Shown: piece after piece, positions 18,345-28,206 of the stretch
Layout of the letters: each line of letters begins with the position of its first letter
How positions within the stretch are numbered: position 1 is the stretch's first letter
Assembly: GCA_947623205.1 (NCBI GenBank)
Contig: CANQGM010000001.1
Coordinates: forward strand, 124,001 to 188,000
DNA length: 64,000 nucleotides
Direction: 5' to 3'
Source of the DNA: an uncultured Clostridia bacterium
GTDB lineage: Bacteria > Bacillota > Clostridia > Oscillospirales > Acutalibacteraceae
Made by a program: the position numbers and the translations under genes
The notes under the pieces: generated by a model
Told to the model about the DNA's origin: nothing
The model's input: the letters and a program-made list of their open reading frames with translations, nothing else
Database searches by the model: none

Positions 18345-19073
18345 CTATTTTACAATTAAGTCTTTTATTTTATAAACATCTCCGTCCATAACCGAATAAT
18401 TACTTCTGAGTTCACCCTCAATTTCTGGTGAAATGCTTTGATGAATATACAGGCTGTCAATGCCAAAGTCGGCGGCGGCTCCAATGTCGGACAGGTAATC
18501 ATTTCCTATCATTATCGACTCGGATTTTTTAAGATTGTAACGCTCAAAAAGAATTTTAAAATAATTTAAATCGGGCTTTGAACATTCTTCGTCAGAGCTT
18601 ATACATATGCCGTCAAAATACGGAGCAAGTCCAAACATATTTAGCTCGTTTTCCGTAAATGACCGCTGTGCATTTGACAAAAGATATATCCTTTTTCCTT
18701 TTGCTTTAAGCGTATCAAGCAAATCTTTTACACCGTCATAAAGCCTGATGTATTTTGTCGAATAACATCTGAATGCCCCGGCAACAAACATAACCTGGGT
18801 TTTGTTTACACTGATTCCCTTTTGTGCAAACAGTTTTTTAAACACCCTTTCAATTTTTATATCAATATATGTATAGTCCGGATGCTTTTTGCGTACGGCA
18901 TCCTTTTCAATAGCAACAAGTCTGTTATATTCTTCGTTAAGCTCGTTATATGTATAGTGCGCTCCTTTATATGCGTACAATATGGCAATTTTTTTCCAGA
19001 GGTCACTGCTCCATTCATCGGTGTTAATGTCAATTAATGTTCCGTAAAGGTCAAATATGTAGTTTTTATACAT
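18345..19073 (-). CDS. HAD superfamily hydrolase (subfamily IA)
   Basis: A 242-residue phosphatase-like protein. Motif I is DLYGTL (residues 8-13; nucleophile D8), motif II is LSNAQ, motif III lysine lies in SKPDLNYF, and motif IV is GNDYLSDIGAA. A helical cap lies between motifs I and II. Such enzymes dephosphorylate small metabolites (phosphoglycolate-like or nucleotides); the substrate is not predictable. In DLYGTL, tyrosine replaces the usual phenylalanine, a common variant. AAGGGGG precedes ATG 19073. It stands alone, divergent from nth. Confidence 0.88.
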   Translation of the reverse strand: MYKNYIFDLYGTLIDINTDEWSSDLWKKIAILYAYKGAHYTYNELNEEYNRLVAIEKDAVRKKHPDYTYIDIKIERVFKKLFAQKGISVNKTQVMFVAGAFRCYSTKYIRLYDGVKDLLDTLKAKGKRIYLLSNAQRSFTENELNMFGLAPYFDGICISSDEECSKPDLNYFKILFERYNLKKSESIMIGNDYLSDIGAAADFGIDSLYIHQSISPEIEGELRSNYSVMDGDVYKIKDLIVK

Positions 19074-19174
19074 TAAATCACTGCCCCCTTCAATTAGCTG
19101 ACATTATTGTACCAATATTTACATTTAATTGCAATAGCATAAAAATTATGATAAACTGAACAGAGGTGATTTTT

Positions 19175-19801
19175 TTGACAAAAAAACAAATAGCGTTATA
19201 TGCCGTTGAGGCACTCAAAAAAGAATATCCCGACGCTTTATGCTCGCTTGAATATACAGACCCCTTGCAGCTTTTGATAGCAACACGCCTTGCGGCACAA
19301 TGTACCGACGCAAGAGTAAATATGGTTACTCCCGCATTGTTTGAGCGGTTTAAAACCGTTGACGATTTTGCGCAGTCAACTGCCGATGAGGTGGCTGAAT
19401 ACATAAAAAGCTGCGGTCTTTATAAAACCAAGTCAAAGGACATTGTTGAAATGGCAAAAATGCTCCAAAATGATTTTGGCGGCGTTGTTCCCGACAACAT
19501 TGACGATCTTATAAAGCTGCCCGGAATTGGCAGAAAAACAGCAAACCTTGTTTGCGGAGACATATTCGGCAAACCGGCCGTAGTTGTCGACACTCATTTT
19601 ATTCGCATAACTCGCAGACTGGGTCTTCACGATTTAAAAGACCAGAAAAAAATTGAATTTGCTCTGCGAGAACTGCTTCCTCCAAACGAAAGCAGCAATT
19701 TTTGCCACCGCATTGTACTCCACGGCAGAGCCGTATGTACTGCACGCAGTCCAAAATGCGAAAAGTGCTGTATGAGTGGATTCTGCCGCAAAAAAATCTG
19801 A
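19175..19801 (+). CDS. nth: Endonuclease III (base excision repair)
   Basis: A 208-residue DNA glycosylase/AP lyase removing oxidised pyrimidines. The helix-hairpin-helix LPGIGRKTANLV carries the catalytic lysine; the catalytic aspartate lies in VDTHFIRITRRLGL. The C-terminal [4Fe-4S] loop has C-x6-C-x2-C-x5-C spacing (CTARSPKC, EKC, CMSGFC). The start is TTG 19175, because AGAGGTG (19162-19168) is a ribosome site at proper distance; the GTG at 19166 is part of that site. The next gene begins 11 bases after its stop. Confidence 0.95.
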   Translation: MTKKQIALYAVEALKKEYPDALCSLEYTDPLQLLIATRLAAQCTDARVNMVTPALFERFKTVDDFAQSTADEVAEYIKSCGLYKTKSKDIVEMAKMLQNDFGGVVPDNIDDLIKLPGIGRKTANLVCGDIFGKPAVVVDTHFIRITRRLGLHDLKDQKKIEFALRELLPPNESSNFCHRIVLHGRAVCTARSPKCEKCCMSGFCRKKI

Positions 19802-19812
19802 CGGGTGATACG

Positions 19813-20646
19813 ATGAACAGCCACAAAACAGAACTCCTTGCGCTTGACCTTGACGGCACAATGCTAAAAAGTGACGTAACTCTGTCGCCAAAGGTGAAAA
19901 GCTCAATTCAAAGAGCAATTGAAAACGGAATTGAGGTTGTTGCAGCAAGCGGACGGCCTTTTGCTTCAATGCCTGACTGTGTGCTTAAAATAGAGGGAAT
20001 AAACTATTCTATTACGTCAAACGGCGCGGCAATTTATGATAAAAACGGCATCCGTGTTTACTCAAGTTTAATTAATGAAGCCGATGTTATAAAACTGCTT
20101 GACATAACTCAAAATTATGACCTTATTTTTGAGGCTTTTATTGACGGACTTACCTACACAGATATCAGGTATGTACAAAATCCGATAAAATACGGCGGCA
20201 GTGAGGCATATATTGATTATGTACGCTCTTCCCACGGTCACATAAAAAATATGCGCAGATTCATTTACGACCACAGAACAGAGCTCGACAGCATTGTATA
20301 TGTATGCAGCGACAAAAATCTTCGCGATTTAATTCGCAGTAAAATTGCGTATAATACAAACTTTTTTATAACTTCTTCTTCTGAAAATTATGTGGAATTT
20401 TCCGCAAAGAACGCTACAAAAGCAAACGCAGTAAAGTATGTGTGCAAGGCGCTCGGTATAAAAAGAGAGAATACCGCTGCCTGCGGCAACGCGGACAACG
20501 ACGCCGATATGATAAAATGGGCAAATTTAGGAGCGGCAGTCAGTAATGCCTCGCCGCTTTGCCTTGACTGTGCCGACATTTTAGTTGCCTCAAATGACGA
20601 CGACGGCGTTGCCGAGCTTATCAATTACATCCTTAACAATAACTAA
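19813..20646 (+). CDS. Cof-type HAD hydrolase (YidA-like sugar phosphatase)
   Basis: A 277-residue HAD subfamily IIB phosphatase. Motif I is DLDGTMLKSD (D11/D13), motif II ASGRPF, and motif IV GNADNDADMIKWA. A large C2-type cap lies between II and III. The lysine of motif III is in KNATKANAVKYV. These enzymes dephosphorylate sugar phosphates and cofactors with broad specificity. ATG 19813 lies 11 bases after nth behind GGGTGAT; the longer opening from 19702 is inside nth. Probably co-transcribed with nth. Confidence 0.9.
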   Translation: MNSHKTELLALDLDGTMLKSDVTLSPKVKSSIQRAIENGIEVVAASGRPFASMPDCVLKIEGINYSITSNGAAIYDKNGIRVYSSLINEADVIKLLDITQNYDLIFEAFIDGLTYTDIRYVQNPIKYGGSEAYIDYVRSSHGHIKNMRRFIYDHRTELDSIVYVCSDKNLRDLIRSKIAYNTNFFITSSSENYVEFSAKNATKANAVKYVCKALGIKRENTAACGNADNDADMIKWANLGAAVSNASPLCLDCADILVASNDDDGVAELINYILNNN

Positions 20647-20662
20647 AACAGATTTAAACATA

Positions 20663-20697
20663 AAAACAGCAGACATATGAAAATGTCTGCTGTTTTT
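20663..20697. terminator. Bidirectional terminator between nth-cof and lepA
   Basis: AAAACAGCAGACAT pairs with ATGTCTGCTGTTTT around a short ATGAAA-type loop, with T-runs on both strands. It serves both convergent transcripts. Confidence 0.85.
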
Positions 20698-20777
20698 TAT
20701 GTTAAGGTTTTATATTAGTATGTTTATTTATGCACGGTCAGATTTAAAAATCTTTTTCTCATCATACTTTTGAAAAA

Positions 20778-22589
20778 TCAGTCCGTGTCAAGTTTAAGAA
20801 CCGCCATAAACGCTTCCTGAGGAACCTCAACAGAGCCAAGCTGACGCATACGCTTTTTGCCCTCTTTCTGTTTTTCAAGCAGCTTCTTTTTACGGCTGAT
20901 GTCGCCGCCGTAGCACTTGGCCAGAACGTCCTTTCTAAGCGCCTTAACTGTTTCTCTGGCAATAATTTTGCCGCCTATGCAGGCCTGAATCGGAATTTCA
21001 AACAACTGGCGCGGTATTTTTTCTTTAAGCTTTTCAGCCATTTTGCGCGCCCTGCCATATGCCTTGTCTGCGTGAATTATAAACGACAGCGCATCTACTA
21101 CCTCGCCGTTCAGCATAATATCAAGTTTTACAAGATTGCTTGAAACATAATCCTTCATTTCGTAGTCAAACGAAGCATAGCCTCTTGTGCGTGATTTGAG
21201 AGTATCAAAAAAGTCATAAATGATCTCGGCAAGAGGGAGTATATAGTGCAGATCGACGCGGTCGGAATCAATGTACTGCATATCTGCAAATGTTCCCCTT
21301 CTGTCCTGGCAAAGCTCCATAATATTTCCAACGTATTCCTTGGGAGTATAAATATGTGCGTCCGTAACCGGTTCTTCCGCCATTTGTATAACGGACGGGT
21401 CAGGATAATTTGTCGGGTTGTCGATCATTGCCACTGTTCCGTCAGTGCGCGTAATTCTGTAAATAACGCTCGGCGCGGTCGTTATCAGGTCAAGCTGATA
21501 CTCTCGCTCAAGGCGCTCCTGAATAATTTCCATATGGAGAAGTCCCAAAAAGCCGCATCTAAAACCAAAACCGAGCGCAACCGATGTTTCAGCTTCAAAC
21601 GAAAGTGCGGCGTCATTCAGCTGTAATTTTTCAAGCGCGTCCTTTAAGTCGCCGTATTTTGCGCCGTCAGCAGGATATATGCCGCAGAACACCATAGGCT
21701 GAGCCTCGCGGTACCCGGGAAGAGGCTCGGCGGCAGGATTTGAAGTAAGCGTTACGGTATCGCCCACTTTTGCATCTGCAAGGGTTTTAATTGAAGCAGA
21801 AATGTAACCTACCTCTCCGGCATACAATCCGTCGGTCTTTTCCATAGTTGTTGCGTGCATAAGTCCGCATTCCACTACGTTAAACACGCTGCCCGTTGCC
21901 ATAAGCTTAAATTCGTCGCCCGGATGAATTTGTCCCTCGGTGAGTCTTACATATATAATAACTCCCTTATAGCTGTCGTAGTAGCTGTCAAAAATCAGCG
22001 CACGGAGCGGGGCGTTTTTGTCTCCCGCGGGAGAAGGAATGTCGGAAACGATTTTTTCAAGTACATCGTGAATGTTGATTCCTTCTTTTGCCGAAATTTT
22101 CGGAGCGTCCTCTGCCGGAATACCTATAACGTCCTCGATCTCCCGTATAACTCTGTCGGGGTCTGCGCTGGGCAAATCAATTTTATTGACTACCGGAACG
22201 ATTTCAAGTCCGCTGTCAACCGCAAGGTAGGTATTAGCAAGGGTTTGAGCCTCAATGCCCTGCGAAGCGTCAACCACCAAAATTGCCCCCTCGCAGGCGG
22301 CAAGCGAGCGGGAAACCTCATAGTTAAAATCAACGTGACCGGGAGTGTCTATTAAATTAAAAAGATACTTTTCCCCGTCGTCGGCATCATATGTTACGCT
22401 TACCGCGCGCGCCTTTATAGTAATTCCTCTTTCACGCTCAAGCTCCATATCATCAAGCAGCTGCGCTTCCATATCCCGTGCAGAAACCGAGTGGGTCTGC
22501 TCAAGAATACGGTCTGCAAGCGTACTTTTGCCGTGGTCTATATGTGCAATTATGCTGAAATTCCTTATTTTATCCTGTGGAAAAGACAA
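20778..22589 (-). CDS. lepA: Elongation factor 4 (LepA)
   Basis: A 603-residue translational GTPase of normal length. G1 is AHIDHGKST (residues 15-23), G3 DTPGHVDF, G4 NKID. EF-G-like domains II, III and V follow, then the LepA-specific C-terminal domain ([27 protein letters not shown] region). LepA back-translocates or remodels stalled ribosomes and helps 30S assembly. ATG 22589 is preceded by AAGGTGATG. Upstream is the GtrA gene, 35 bases away on the same strand; a shared transcript is possible. Confidence 0.97.
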   Translation of the reverse strand: MSFPQDKIRNFSIIAHIDHGKSTLADRILEQTHSVSARDMEAQLLDDMELERERGITIKARAVSVTYDADDGEKYLFNLIDTPGHVDFNYEVSRSLAACEGAILVVDASQGIEAQTLANTYLAVDSGLEIVPVVNKIDLPSADPDRVIREIEDVIGIPAEDAPKISAKEGINIHDVLEKIVSDIPSPAGDKNAPLRALIFDSYYDSYKGVIIYVRLTEGQIHPGDEFKLMATGSVFNVVECGLMHATTMEKTDGLYAGEVGYISASIKTLADAKVGDTVTLTSNPAAEPLPGYREAQPMVFCGIYPADGAKYGDLKDALEKLQLNDAALSFEAETSVALGFGFRCGFLGLLHMEIIQERLEREYQLDLITTAPSVIYRITRTDGTVAMIDNPTNYPDPSVIQMAEEPVTDAHIYTPKEYVGNIMELCQDRRGTFADMQYIDSDRVDLHYILPLAEIIYDFFDTLKSRTRGYASFDYEMKDYVSSNLVKLDIMLNGEVVDALSFIIHADKAYGRARKMAEKLKEKIPRQLFEIPIQACIGGKIIARETVKALRKDVLAKCYGGDISRKKKLLEKQKEGKKRMRQLGSVEVPQEAFMAVLKLDTD

Positions 22590-22624
22590 TGTACATCACC
22601 TTTTTCTTTGTCTTATCTGTTAAA

Positions 22625-23080
22625 TTATAATTCGGCTTTCTTTTCTTTAAATGCAAAAAATCTTTGACCGATGTAATTGAACGCTACAAACAGGATCATG
22701 CCCGCAAGCATTGCCAGGTTTGTTCTGACCGTTTCGCTTTGACCGGACAGGAGCCATTCCGCCAGCGGCTGTGCAAGACCGTAGGCAAGAAAATAGCACA
22801 CCGCTATATTTAAGGCAAATTTAAGTATTGGTTTTATGCCCTTTTCTGTGTTTTTAAATGTAAAGTGTTTGTTAAGAAAATAGCTTACAATGCTTCCTAT
22901 CACATATCCGAGTGCGGATGAGACCCAATATCCGTTTACAAATCCCCAGTCGGCTTGTTTTAACGGAGTTAAATTATAAAAAATAAACATAAGTCCGTTG
23001 CCGATAACCGTATTTAAAACGCCCACCAATATAAATTTCCAAAATTTAATGTCAAAAAACTGTTTTATAAAATCTTTCAT
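22625..23080 (-). CDS. GtrA family membrane protein (candidate lipid-linked sugar flippase)
   Basis: A 151-residue protein with four hydrophobic helices and the GtrA fold pattern (KFILVGVLNTVIGNGLMFIF near residue 16, SYFLNKHFTFKN near 67, a final FNYIGQRFFAFK). GtrA/GtcA proteins are thought to flip undecaprenyl-phosphate-sugar. The ATG overlaps the stop of the GT2 gene by 4 bases, showing coupling. Along with the GT2 gene and the divergent YfhO gene it forms the three parts of a CsbB/GtcA/YfhO-type cell-envelope glycosylation pathway. Confidence 0.9.
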   Translation of the reverse strand: MKDFIKQFFDIKFWKFILVGVLNTVIGNGLMFIFYNLTPLKQADWGFVNGYWVSSALGYVIGSIVSYFLNKHFTFKNTEKGIKPILKFALNIAVCYFLAYGLAQPLAEWLLSGQSETVRTNLAMLAGMILFVAFNYIGQRFFAFKEKKAEL

Positions 23081-24045
23081 TCTTCGTCAGTATCCTTTTC
23101 CCTGTCAATTTCTTCATCAAAATTTGAATGTTTAACAATATAAATAGGCCTGTCCTTTGCTTCCATATAAATTCTGCCTATGTACTCGCCGAGGATCCCG
23201 ATGGACATCTCGGTAATTCCGCCCAAAAACAGCACGGCGCAAAGTGTTGTGACATAACCCGGCGTTGTAATACCGAAAAATAGGGTCTGAATGAGCGTAA
23301 TTATTATATATATAAGCGAAATAAAAAATATAATTGCTCCCATAACCGCCGTAAATCTAAGCGGCGCAACCGAAAAACAGGTTATTCCGTCAATTGCATA
23401 CTTAAACAAGCTTGAAAACTTCCATGTTGTTTTGCCGAGCTGACGGTCAACCGTTTTAAAAGATATCCATTTTGTATTAAAACCGACCCATGAAAAAATG
23501 CCCTTTGAAAAACGCTGAACCTCACCCAACTCCAAAATGGAATCGACCATTTGTCTGGTCATCATTCTGTAATCCATAGCGCCGTACGGCATTGAAACAT
23601 CGGTCAGCTTGTTTGACAGTCCGAAAAACATTTTTGAGAAAAATCCTCTCAATGCGCTTTCGCCCTCTCGAGCCTCGCGTCTTGTTGCACAACAGTCATA
23701 ACCCTCTTTTTCAATGGCGTCAATCATTTGAGGAAACAGCGCGGGCGGATGCTGTAAATCGGCGTCCATTACCACCACATAATCGCCGCCGGTATGCTGC
23801 AATCCTGCATACATTGCCGCCTCCTTGCCGAAATTCCGTGAAAAAGAAATGTATTTTATATTTTTAAACCGTTTTGCAAGATTTTTCATAACAAGATATG
23901 TCTTGTCGCGGCTTCCGTCATTAACAAGAATATATCTGAACTTATAGTCGGGCAGAGAGTCTATAACTTTGTTAGTTTCATTTACAAAATGCTCCAGACC
24001 TTCTTCCTCATTGTAACAGGGAACTACTAAATCTATGGTTTTCAT
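23077..24045 (-). CDS. GT2 family polyisoprenyl-phosphate glycosyltransferase (CsbB/GtrB-like)
   Basis: A 322-residue enzyme with an N-terminal GT-A domain (VVPCYNEEEGLEHF at 7-20; nucleotide/metal site VVMDADLQHPP about 92-102; RRE after the fold) and two C-terminal membrane helices (about 230-260 and 265-295). Homologues (CsbB, GtrB, DPM1-like) move a sugar from UDP-sugar to undecaprenyl phosphate on the inner membrane face. It overlaps gtrA by 4 bases, and YfhO is divergent from it. The sugar is not predictable. Confidence 0.92.
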   Translation of the reverse strand: MKTIDLVVPCYNEEEGLEHFVNETNKVIDSLPDYKFRYILVNDGSRDKTYLVMKNLAKRFKNIKYISFSRNFGKEAAMYAGLQHTGGDYVVVMDADLQHPPALFPQMIDAIEKEGYDCCATRREAREGESALRGFFSKMFFGLSNKLTDVSMPYGAMDYRMMTRQMVDSILELGEVQRFSKGIFSWVGFNTKWISFKTVDRQLGKTTWKFSSLFKYAIDGITCFSVAPLRFTAVMGAIIFFISLIYIIITLIQTLFFGITTPGYVTTLCAVLFLGGITEMSIGILGEYIGRIYMEAKDRPIYIVKHSNFDEEIDREKDTDEE

Positions 24046-24206
24046 AATATCACCCTTTTCAAATTAATTTTATTATATCAAATACAAATAAAAAAGTCCA
24101 ATTTTTATAAATTTTTATTAGCGTTGTTATTTACCTCAAACAAAAAACGTGGTAAAATAGAATGGTTAAAATATGTGTGTTTAAAATATGTGGAGGTTTA
24201 TTAGAT

Positions 24207-26930
24207 ATGACCAATAAAAAAGCACATAAAAATGCTGAAGTTCTGCCGGCAAAACCGCAGGGCAGGATAAGTGCATTTTTCTCAAATAACCTGTTTATTA
24301 TTCTGGCATTTGCCGTGCCGTTTGTCTTAATGACTACCGCGTTCGCGCTGATGGAGGTTTCACCTTTCGGCGACAAACAAATTCTTGTTACAGACCTGTG
24401 GCACCAGTATTTTCCGTTTCTCGTTGATTTTCAGGATAAGCTGAAACACGGCGAGTCACTGTTTTGGTCGTGGACTCAGGGCGGAGGCGTAAATTATTTT
24501 TCGCTTATGTCTTATTATTTGGCAGGTCCGTTCAATTTTGTATCTGTATTCATTCCCGGTGAGTGGCTCAGAGAATTTCTTATGTTCTCAGTTGTAATCA
24601 AAATTGCGTGCGCCGGCTGTTTTATGGCTGTTTTTCTTCGCAGCGTGTACAAGAAAAACGACTTTTCTCTTGTTATATTCGGATGCTGTTTTTCATTCTG
24701 CGCCTTTTTTATGGGCTACTACTGGAACACCATTTGGCTTGACACCGTATGCATTACTCCTCTTGTAGCTTTGGGCATTGTAAAACTGCTGACCGAAAAT
24801 AAATTCCGTTTGTTTACAATTACCCTTGCGCTTTCACTTCTTGCAAATTATTACGTCGGTCTTTTTACCTGTATTTTTGTACTTCTTATTTTTATAGCAT
24901 ACAGCATTGTAAAATGGGAAGGCTTTAAAAACTTTTTTAAAAAACTCGTACAAACGGGCATATTCTCAATAATAGCAATCGGTATTACGGCATTTTTTCT
25001 GCTTCCTGCATATTTCGGTCTGCAAAACACAAACGCTTCGGGCAGTACATTCCCGACGACTTTTGCAATAAACATAGGCGGTACAAACGACCTTTTAGGG
25101 GTATTAAAGGCAATAAAAGAAATTCTTTCAAACTTTATTACATTTATTCCACCTGCAACAAAAGAGGCTGACGCGCTTCCTAACATTGCCTGCGGTACGG
25201 TTTCAATTGTGCTCGGAATTTTGTTTTTTACCTCAAAAAAAATAAACCTCAAAGAGAAGATAGTCGACCTTTGCCTTATTTTCTTTATGGTTATAAGCTG
25301 TATTATCAGACAGCTTGACTACATTTGGCACGGATTCCATTTTACAAATATGATACCATACCGTTTCAGTTATCTCATAAGCTTTGTGCTTGTTGTAATG
25401 GCGTTCAGGGCGTTTATGCTGATTGATTACAGTTCTTTGTGGGACGTTGTGCTTGCCGCGTTGTTTTCAACGCTTATTATACTTATTTCAATCGGAACTC
25501 AGGAAGATTACACAATAATAGCAACTTCTGTTATAGCCGCCGTTGTATGCTTTGTTCTGTTGCTTTATACAAAAAGAATTATTCCCAAACAAGCTCTTTT
25601 AATTGTACTTGCCGTGGTAATAATTGGCGAAAGCGGAGTAACCGCGTATATAGGTGTAAAAACGACCACCGTTACAGGCACCTATGATTATCCGCGCGGA
25701 GAAGAAATGACCGCACAGGTAATTGACCATATGAACAAAGCTGAAGAATCAACTCCCGAAATGTGGCGCGCCGAAATGACAACAACACAAACGCTTAACG
25801 ACGGCTCGCTTAATAATTACAACGGGCTTTCAATGTTCAACTCAATGGCGAATGTTAATATGACAAAGTTTTTTGAAAACTTCGGAATGATGGGCTGGAA
25901 AAGCGGCAACCGCTACACCTATGCCGAAAGCTCGCCGGTTACAAATATGTTTATGAATCTGAAATATATTATTACCCGTAACGGAATATATCAAAACACT
26001 TATGATTTAACGGAAGAATATTCGGTATCAACCAAAAAGCTTCTTAAAAACAACCACTATATTCCAATGGGTTTTATGGTTAATAAAGATCTTCTTAACT
26101 GGCGGATAAATGAAAATGAGGACCAGTTTAATCCGTTTGACCAGCAAAACGACTTCTTTAAAATGGCAACAGGCATAAAAAATAATGTTTACACTCCGCT
26201 TGAAGTAGTTTCTCAGGGACATACGGACGCTTCACAGTTTACGGTCAATAAGGTTTCGTACGGTCACTACTCTTACAGCTGTGTAGACTCAACTGTAACT
26301 CCTAACGTAAAATGGAATTATAATGCTCCGAAAGACGGTCTTTACTGTATGTATGCCGACATTCAGGGCGGTGACGACGTAACCGTAATGGTAAACGACG
26401 TTGCGCAAAACACAACCTATGGAATGGGACGTTCATATATAGCCTGCATTGGTCAGTTTAAAAAAGGCGACAAAATTTCGGTTTGTTCAACGCTTGAACA
26501 GGGTCAGTCGGGCAGCGCACAGGTTTATGTAAATCTGCTCAACCAAGATGTATTTGAACAGGGATATGAAAAAGTCAGCAAGGATGTAATGACAACAACT
26601 CACCTTTCGGGCAATTCGATGGACGGTACAATAAACGTAAGCGACGACGGTCTGTTTTATACATCGGTTCCCTACGAAAAGGGCTGGACTGCTTATGTTG
26701 ACGGTAAAAAAACCGAAATTACTCCTGTAGGCAACGCGCTTATTGCATTTAAGCTTTCAAAGGGTGAACACACTGTTAAGCTTGAGTATTATCCAAACGG
26801 CTTCTGGCCCGGACTTACAGTTACCATAGTATGTATATTGGCGTTTGCCGCGGCCTGCGTTTATGTTTACGTTTATAAAAAACGAAAAAACAAGCCGGTT
26901 GAAACACTTGAAGTAAATAACGAAATTTAA
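24207..26930 (+). CDS. YfhO family membrane glycosyltransferase-like protein
   Basis: A 907-residue protein: a cytoplasmic N-terminus, about 12 membrane helices over the first 500 residues with a long loop after helix 1 (LWHQYFPFLVDFQDKL, a typical YfhO/GT-C feature with WSWTQGGG), a large extracellular beta-rich domain (about 510-860), then a final helix and a basic tail. In Bacillus subtilis YfhO adds sugar to lipoteichoic acid using the lipid-linked sugar made by CsbB. TGGAGG precedes ATG 24207; an upstream GTG/ATG opening from 24162 lacks a site. It is divergent from the GT2/gtrA pair. Confidence 0.88.
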   Translation: MTNKKAHKNAEVLPAKPQGRISAFFSNNLFIILAFAVPFVLMTTAFALMEVSPFGDKQILVTDLWHQYFPFLVDFQDKLKHGESLFWSWTQGGGVNYFSLMSYYLAGPFNFVSVFIPGEWLREFLMFSVVIKIACAGCFMAVFLRSVYKKNDFSLVIFGCCFSFCAFFMGYYWNTIWLDTVCITPLVALGIVKLLTENKFRLFTITLALSLLANYYVGLFTCIFVLLIFIAYSIVKWEGFKNFFKKLVQTGIFSIIAIGITAFFLLPAYFGLQNTNASGSTFPTTFAINIGGTNDLLGVLKAIKEILSNFITFIPPATKEADALPNIACGTVSIVLGILFFTSKKINLKEKIVDLCLIFFMVISCIIRQLDYIWHGFHFTNMIPYRFSYLISFVLVVMAFRAFMLIDYSSLWDVVLAALFSTLIILISIGTQEDYTIIATSVIAAVVCFVLLLYTKRIIPKQALLIVLAVVIIGESGVTAYIGVKTTTVTGTYDYPRGEEMTAQVIDHMNKAEESTPEMWRAEMTTTQTLNDGSLNNYNGLSMFNSMANVNMTKFFENFGMMGWKSGNRYTYAESSPVTNMFMNLKYIITRNGIYQNTYDLTEEYSVSTKKLLKNNHYIPMGFMVNKDLLNWRINENEDQFNPFDQQNDFFKMATGIKNNVYTPLEVVSQGHTDASQFTVNKVSYGHYSYSCVDSTVTPNVKWNYNAPKDGLYCMYADIQGGDDVTVMVNDVAQNTTYGMGRSYIACIGQFKKGDKISVCSTLEQGQSGSAQVYVNLLNQDVFEQGYEKVSKDVMTTTHLSGNSMDGTINVSDDGLFYTSVPYEKGWTAYVDGKKTEITPVGNALIAFKLSKGEHTVKLEYYPNGFWPGLTVTIVCILAFAAACVYVYVYKKRKNKPVETLEVNNEI

Positions 26931-26935
26931 ACGAC

Positions 26936-26965
26936 AAACCGCACTCTGTTTTTGAGTGCGGTTTT
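26936..26965. terminator. Bidirectional terminator between YfhO and hydF
   Basis: AAACCGCACTC pairs with GAGTGCGGTTT around TGTTTTT, ending in T-runs on both strands. The hydF stop is 5 bases further on. Confidence 0.85.
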
Positions 26966-26969
26966 ACTC

Positions 26970-28178
26970 TTATTTATCAATTTTTTTAAGTAGATCGGGG
27001 AACATACTTATACTGCGTTTTAAAATTCCTTTCATATATGCAATTGCCGTTCCGTAATTTGTGAAAGGTACTTCAGAATCAACGGCAAACTTGCGGCGGT
27101 ATTTTACCTCGCGCTCATTGAGCATACAGCCTCCGCAGTGAATAACAAGGCTGTACGGCGACAAATCATCGGGAAATCCCTTGCCTGACGAGGTTTCAAT
27201 CTCAATGCTTTTACCCGTATATTCTTTCAGCCAGCGCGGCAGCTTTACTGTGCCTATGTCGTCGCATTGACGGTGATGAGTACATCCCTCCGAAATCAGC
27301 ACCCTGTCGCCGTTTTGTAAACTGTCAATTGCAGCCGCACCGCTTACGGCAGTGTCAAGAAATCCTTTGTAGCGTGCCATTAATATTGAAAATGATGTCA
27401 GAGGAATGTACTGCGGAACATCGGCCGCAACCTGTTCAAACACCTGACTGTCGGTAATTACGACGGCGGGAGTTTTGCCGAGATTTTTCAGCGCGTCTTT
27501 CAGCTGAGGCTGCTGAACCGTTATCGCCGTTGCATTGGCATCAAGAATATCCCTTATGGTCTGCTGCTGCGGCAGAATAAGTCTGCCCTTAGGCGCGGCA
27601 GAGTCAATAGGAACAACAAGCAAAACAAAATCACCTTTATTTATTAAATCGCCGCATATTTTTTTGTCTGCGCCGTCTGTTTTTACAAGCCTTGCAATTA
27701 TTTCTTTAAGCTCATCAATATTTGTTTTTTCCGCGGCGCTTATCGCAATTCCGTCATCGTAATTAAATTTGCGGGTCAAATCGCTTTTATTGTAGGCGAC
27801 AATATAGGGAATTTTTTTTTCGTTAAAAATACTTATAAGCTCTCTGTCCGCGTCGGTTTTTCCCGATGTAGAGTCAACTACAAGCACGGCCGCGTCAACG
27901 CGGTTAAGCACCTGCTTTGTCCTTTTTACACGCATTTCTCCGAGCGCGCCCTCGTCATCAAAACCCGGAGTATCAATAATTACAACGGGACCGAGCGGAA
28001 GAATTTCCATTGCCTTTGTAACAGGGTCGGTAGTTGTGCCCCTCACATCAGACACCACTGACAACTGCTGTCCGGTCACGGCGTTAACAACGCTTGATTT
28101 TCCGGCGTTGCGCATGCCGAAAAAGCCTATGTGAGCACGCTCAGACTGAGGAGTGTCGTTAAGTCCCATATAATTCAT
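26970..28178 (-). CDS. hydF: [FeFe] hydrogenase maturation GTPase HydF
   Basis: A 402-residue H-cluster assembly scaffold. The GTPase domain has G1 GMRNAGKS (21-28), RGTTTDP, DTPGFDD and NKSD; a dimerisation domain follows; the C-terminal [4Fe-4S] domain has CTHHRQC and HCGGCM ligands, the CxH...HCxxC signature of HydF. It holds the 2Fe precursor made by HydE and HydG and passes it to HydA. Last gene of the TM1266-hydE-hydG-hydF run, 28 bases after hydG. It serves the HydABC enzyme encoded at 14-18 kb. Confidence 0.96.
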   Translation of the reverse strand: MNYMGLNDTPQSERAHIGFFGMRNAGKSSVVNAVTGQQLSVVSDVRGTTTDPVTKAMEILPLGPVVIIDTPGFDDEGALGEMRVKRTKQVLNRVDAAVLVVDSTSGKTDADRELISIFNEKKIPYIVAYNKSDLTRKFNYDDGIAISAAEKTNIDELKEIIARLVKTDGADKKICGDLINKGDFVLLVVPIDSAAPKGRLILPQQQTIRDILDANATAITVQQPQLKDALKNLGKTPAVVITDSQVFEQVAADVPQYIPLTSFSILMARYKGFLDTAVSGAAAIDSLQNGDRVLISEGCTHHRQCDDIGTVKLPRWLKEYTGKSIEIETSSGKGFPDDLSPYSLVIHCGGCMLNEREVKYRRKFAVDSEVPFTNYGTAIAYMKGILKRSISMFPDLLKKIDK

Positions 28179-28206
28179 CCTTTCACTTTCTTATATACTG
28201 TTCAAA

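Noticed and set aside
21246-22355. Long open frames opposite lepA (also opposite gyrB, hisS and minD)
   Set aside because: They are shadows of well-conserved genes on the other strand and resemble no protein family.
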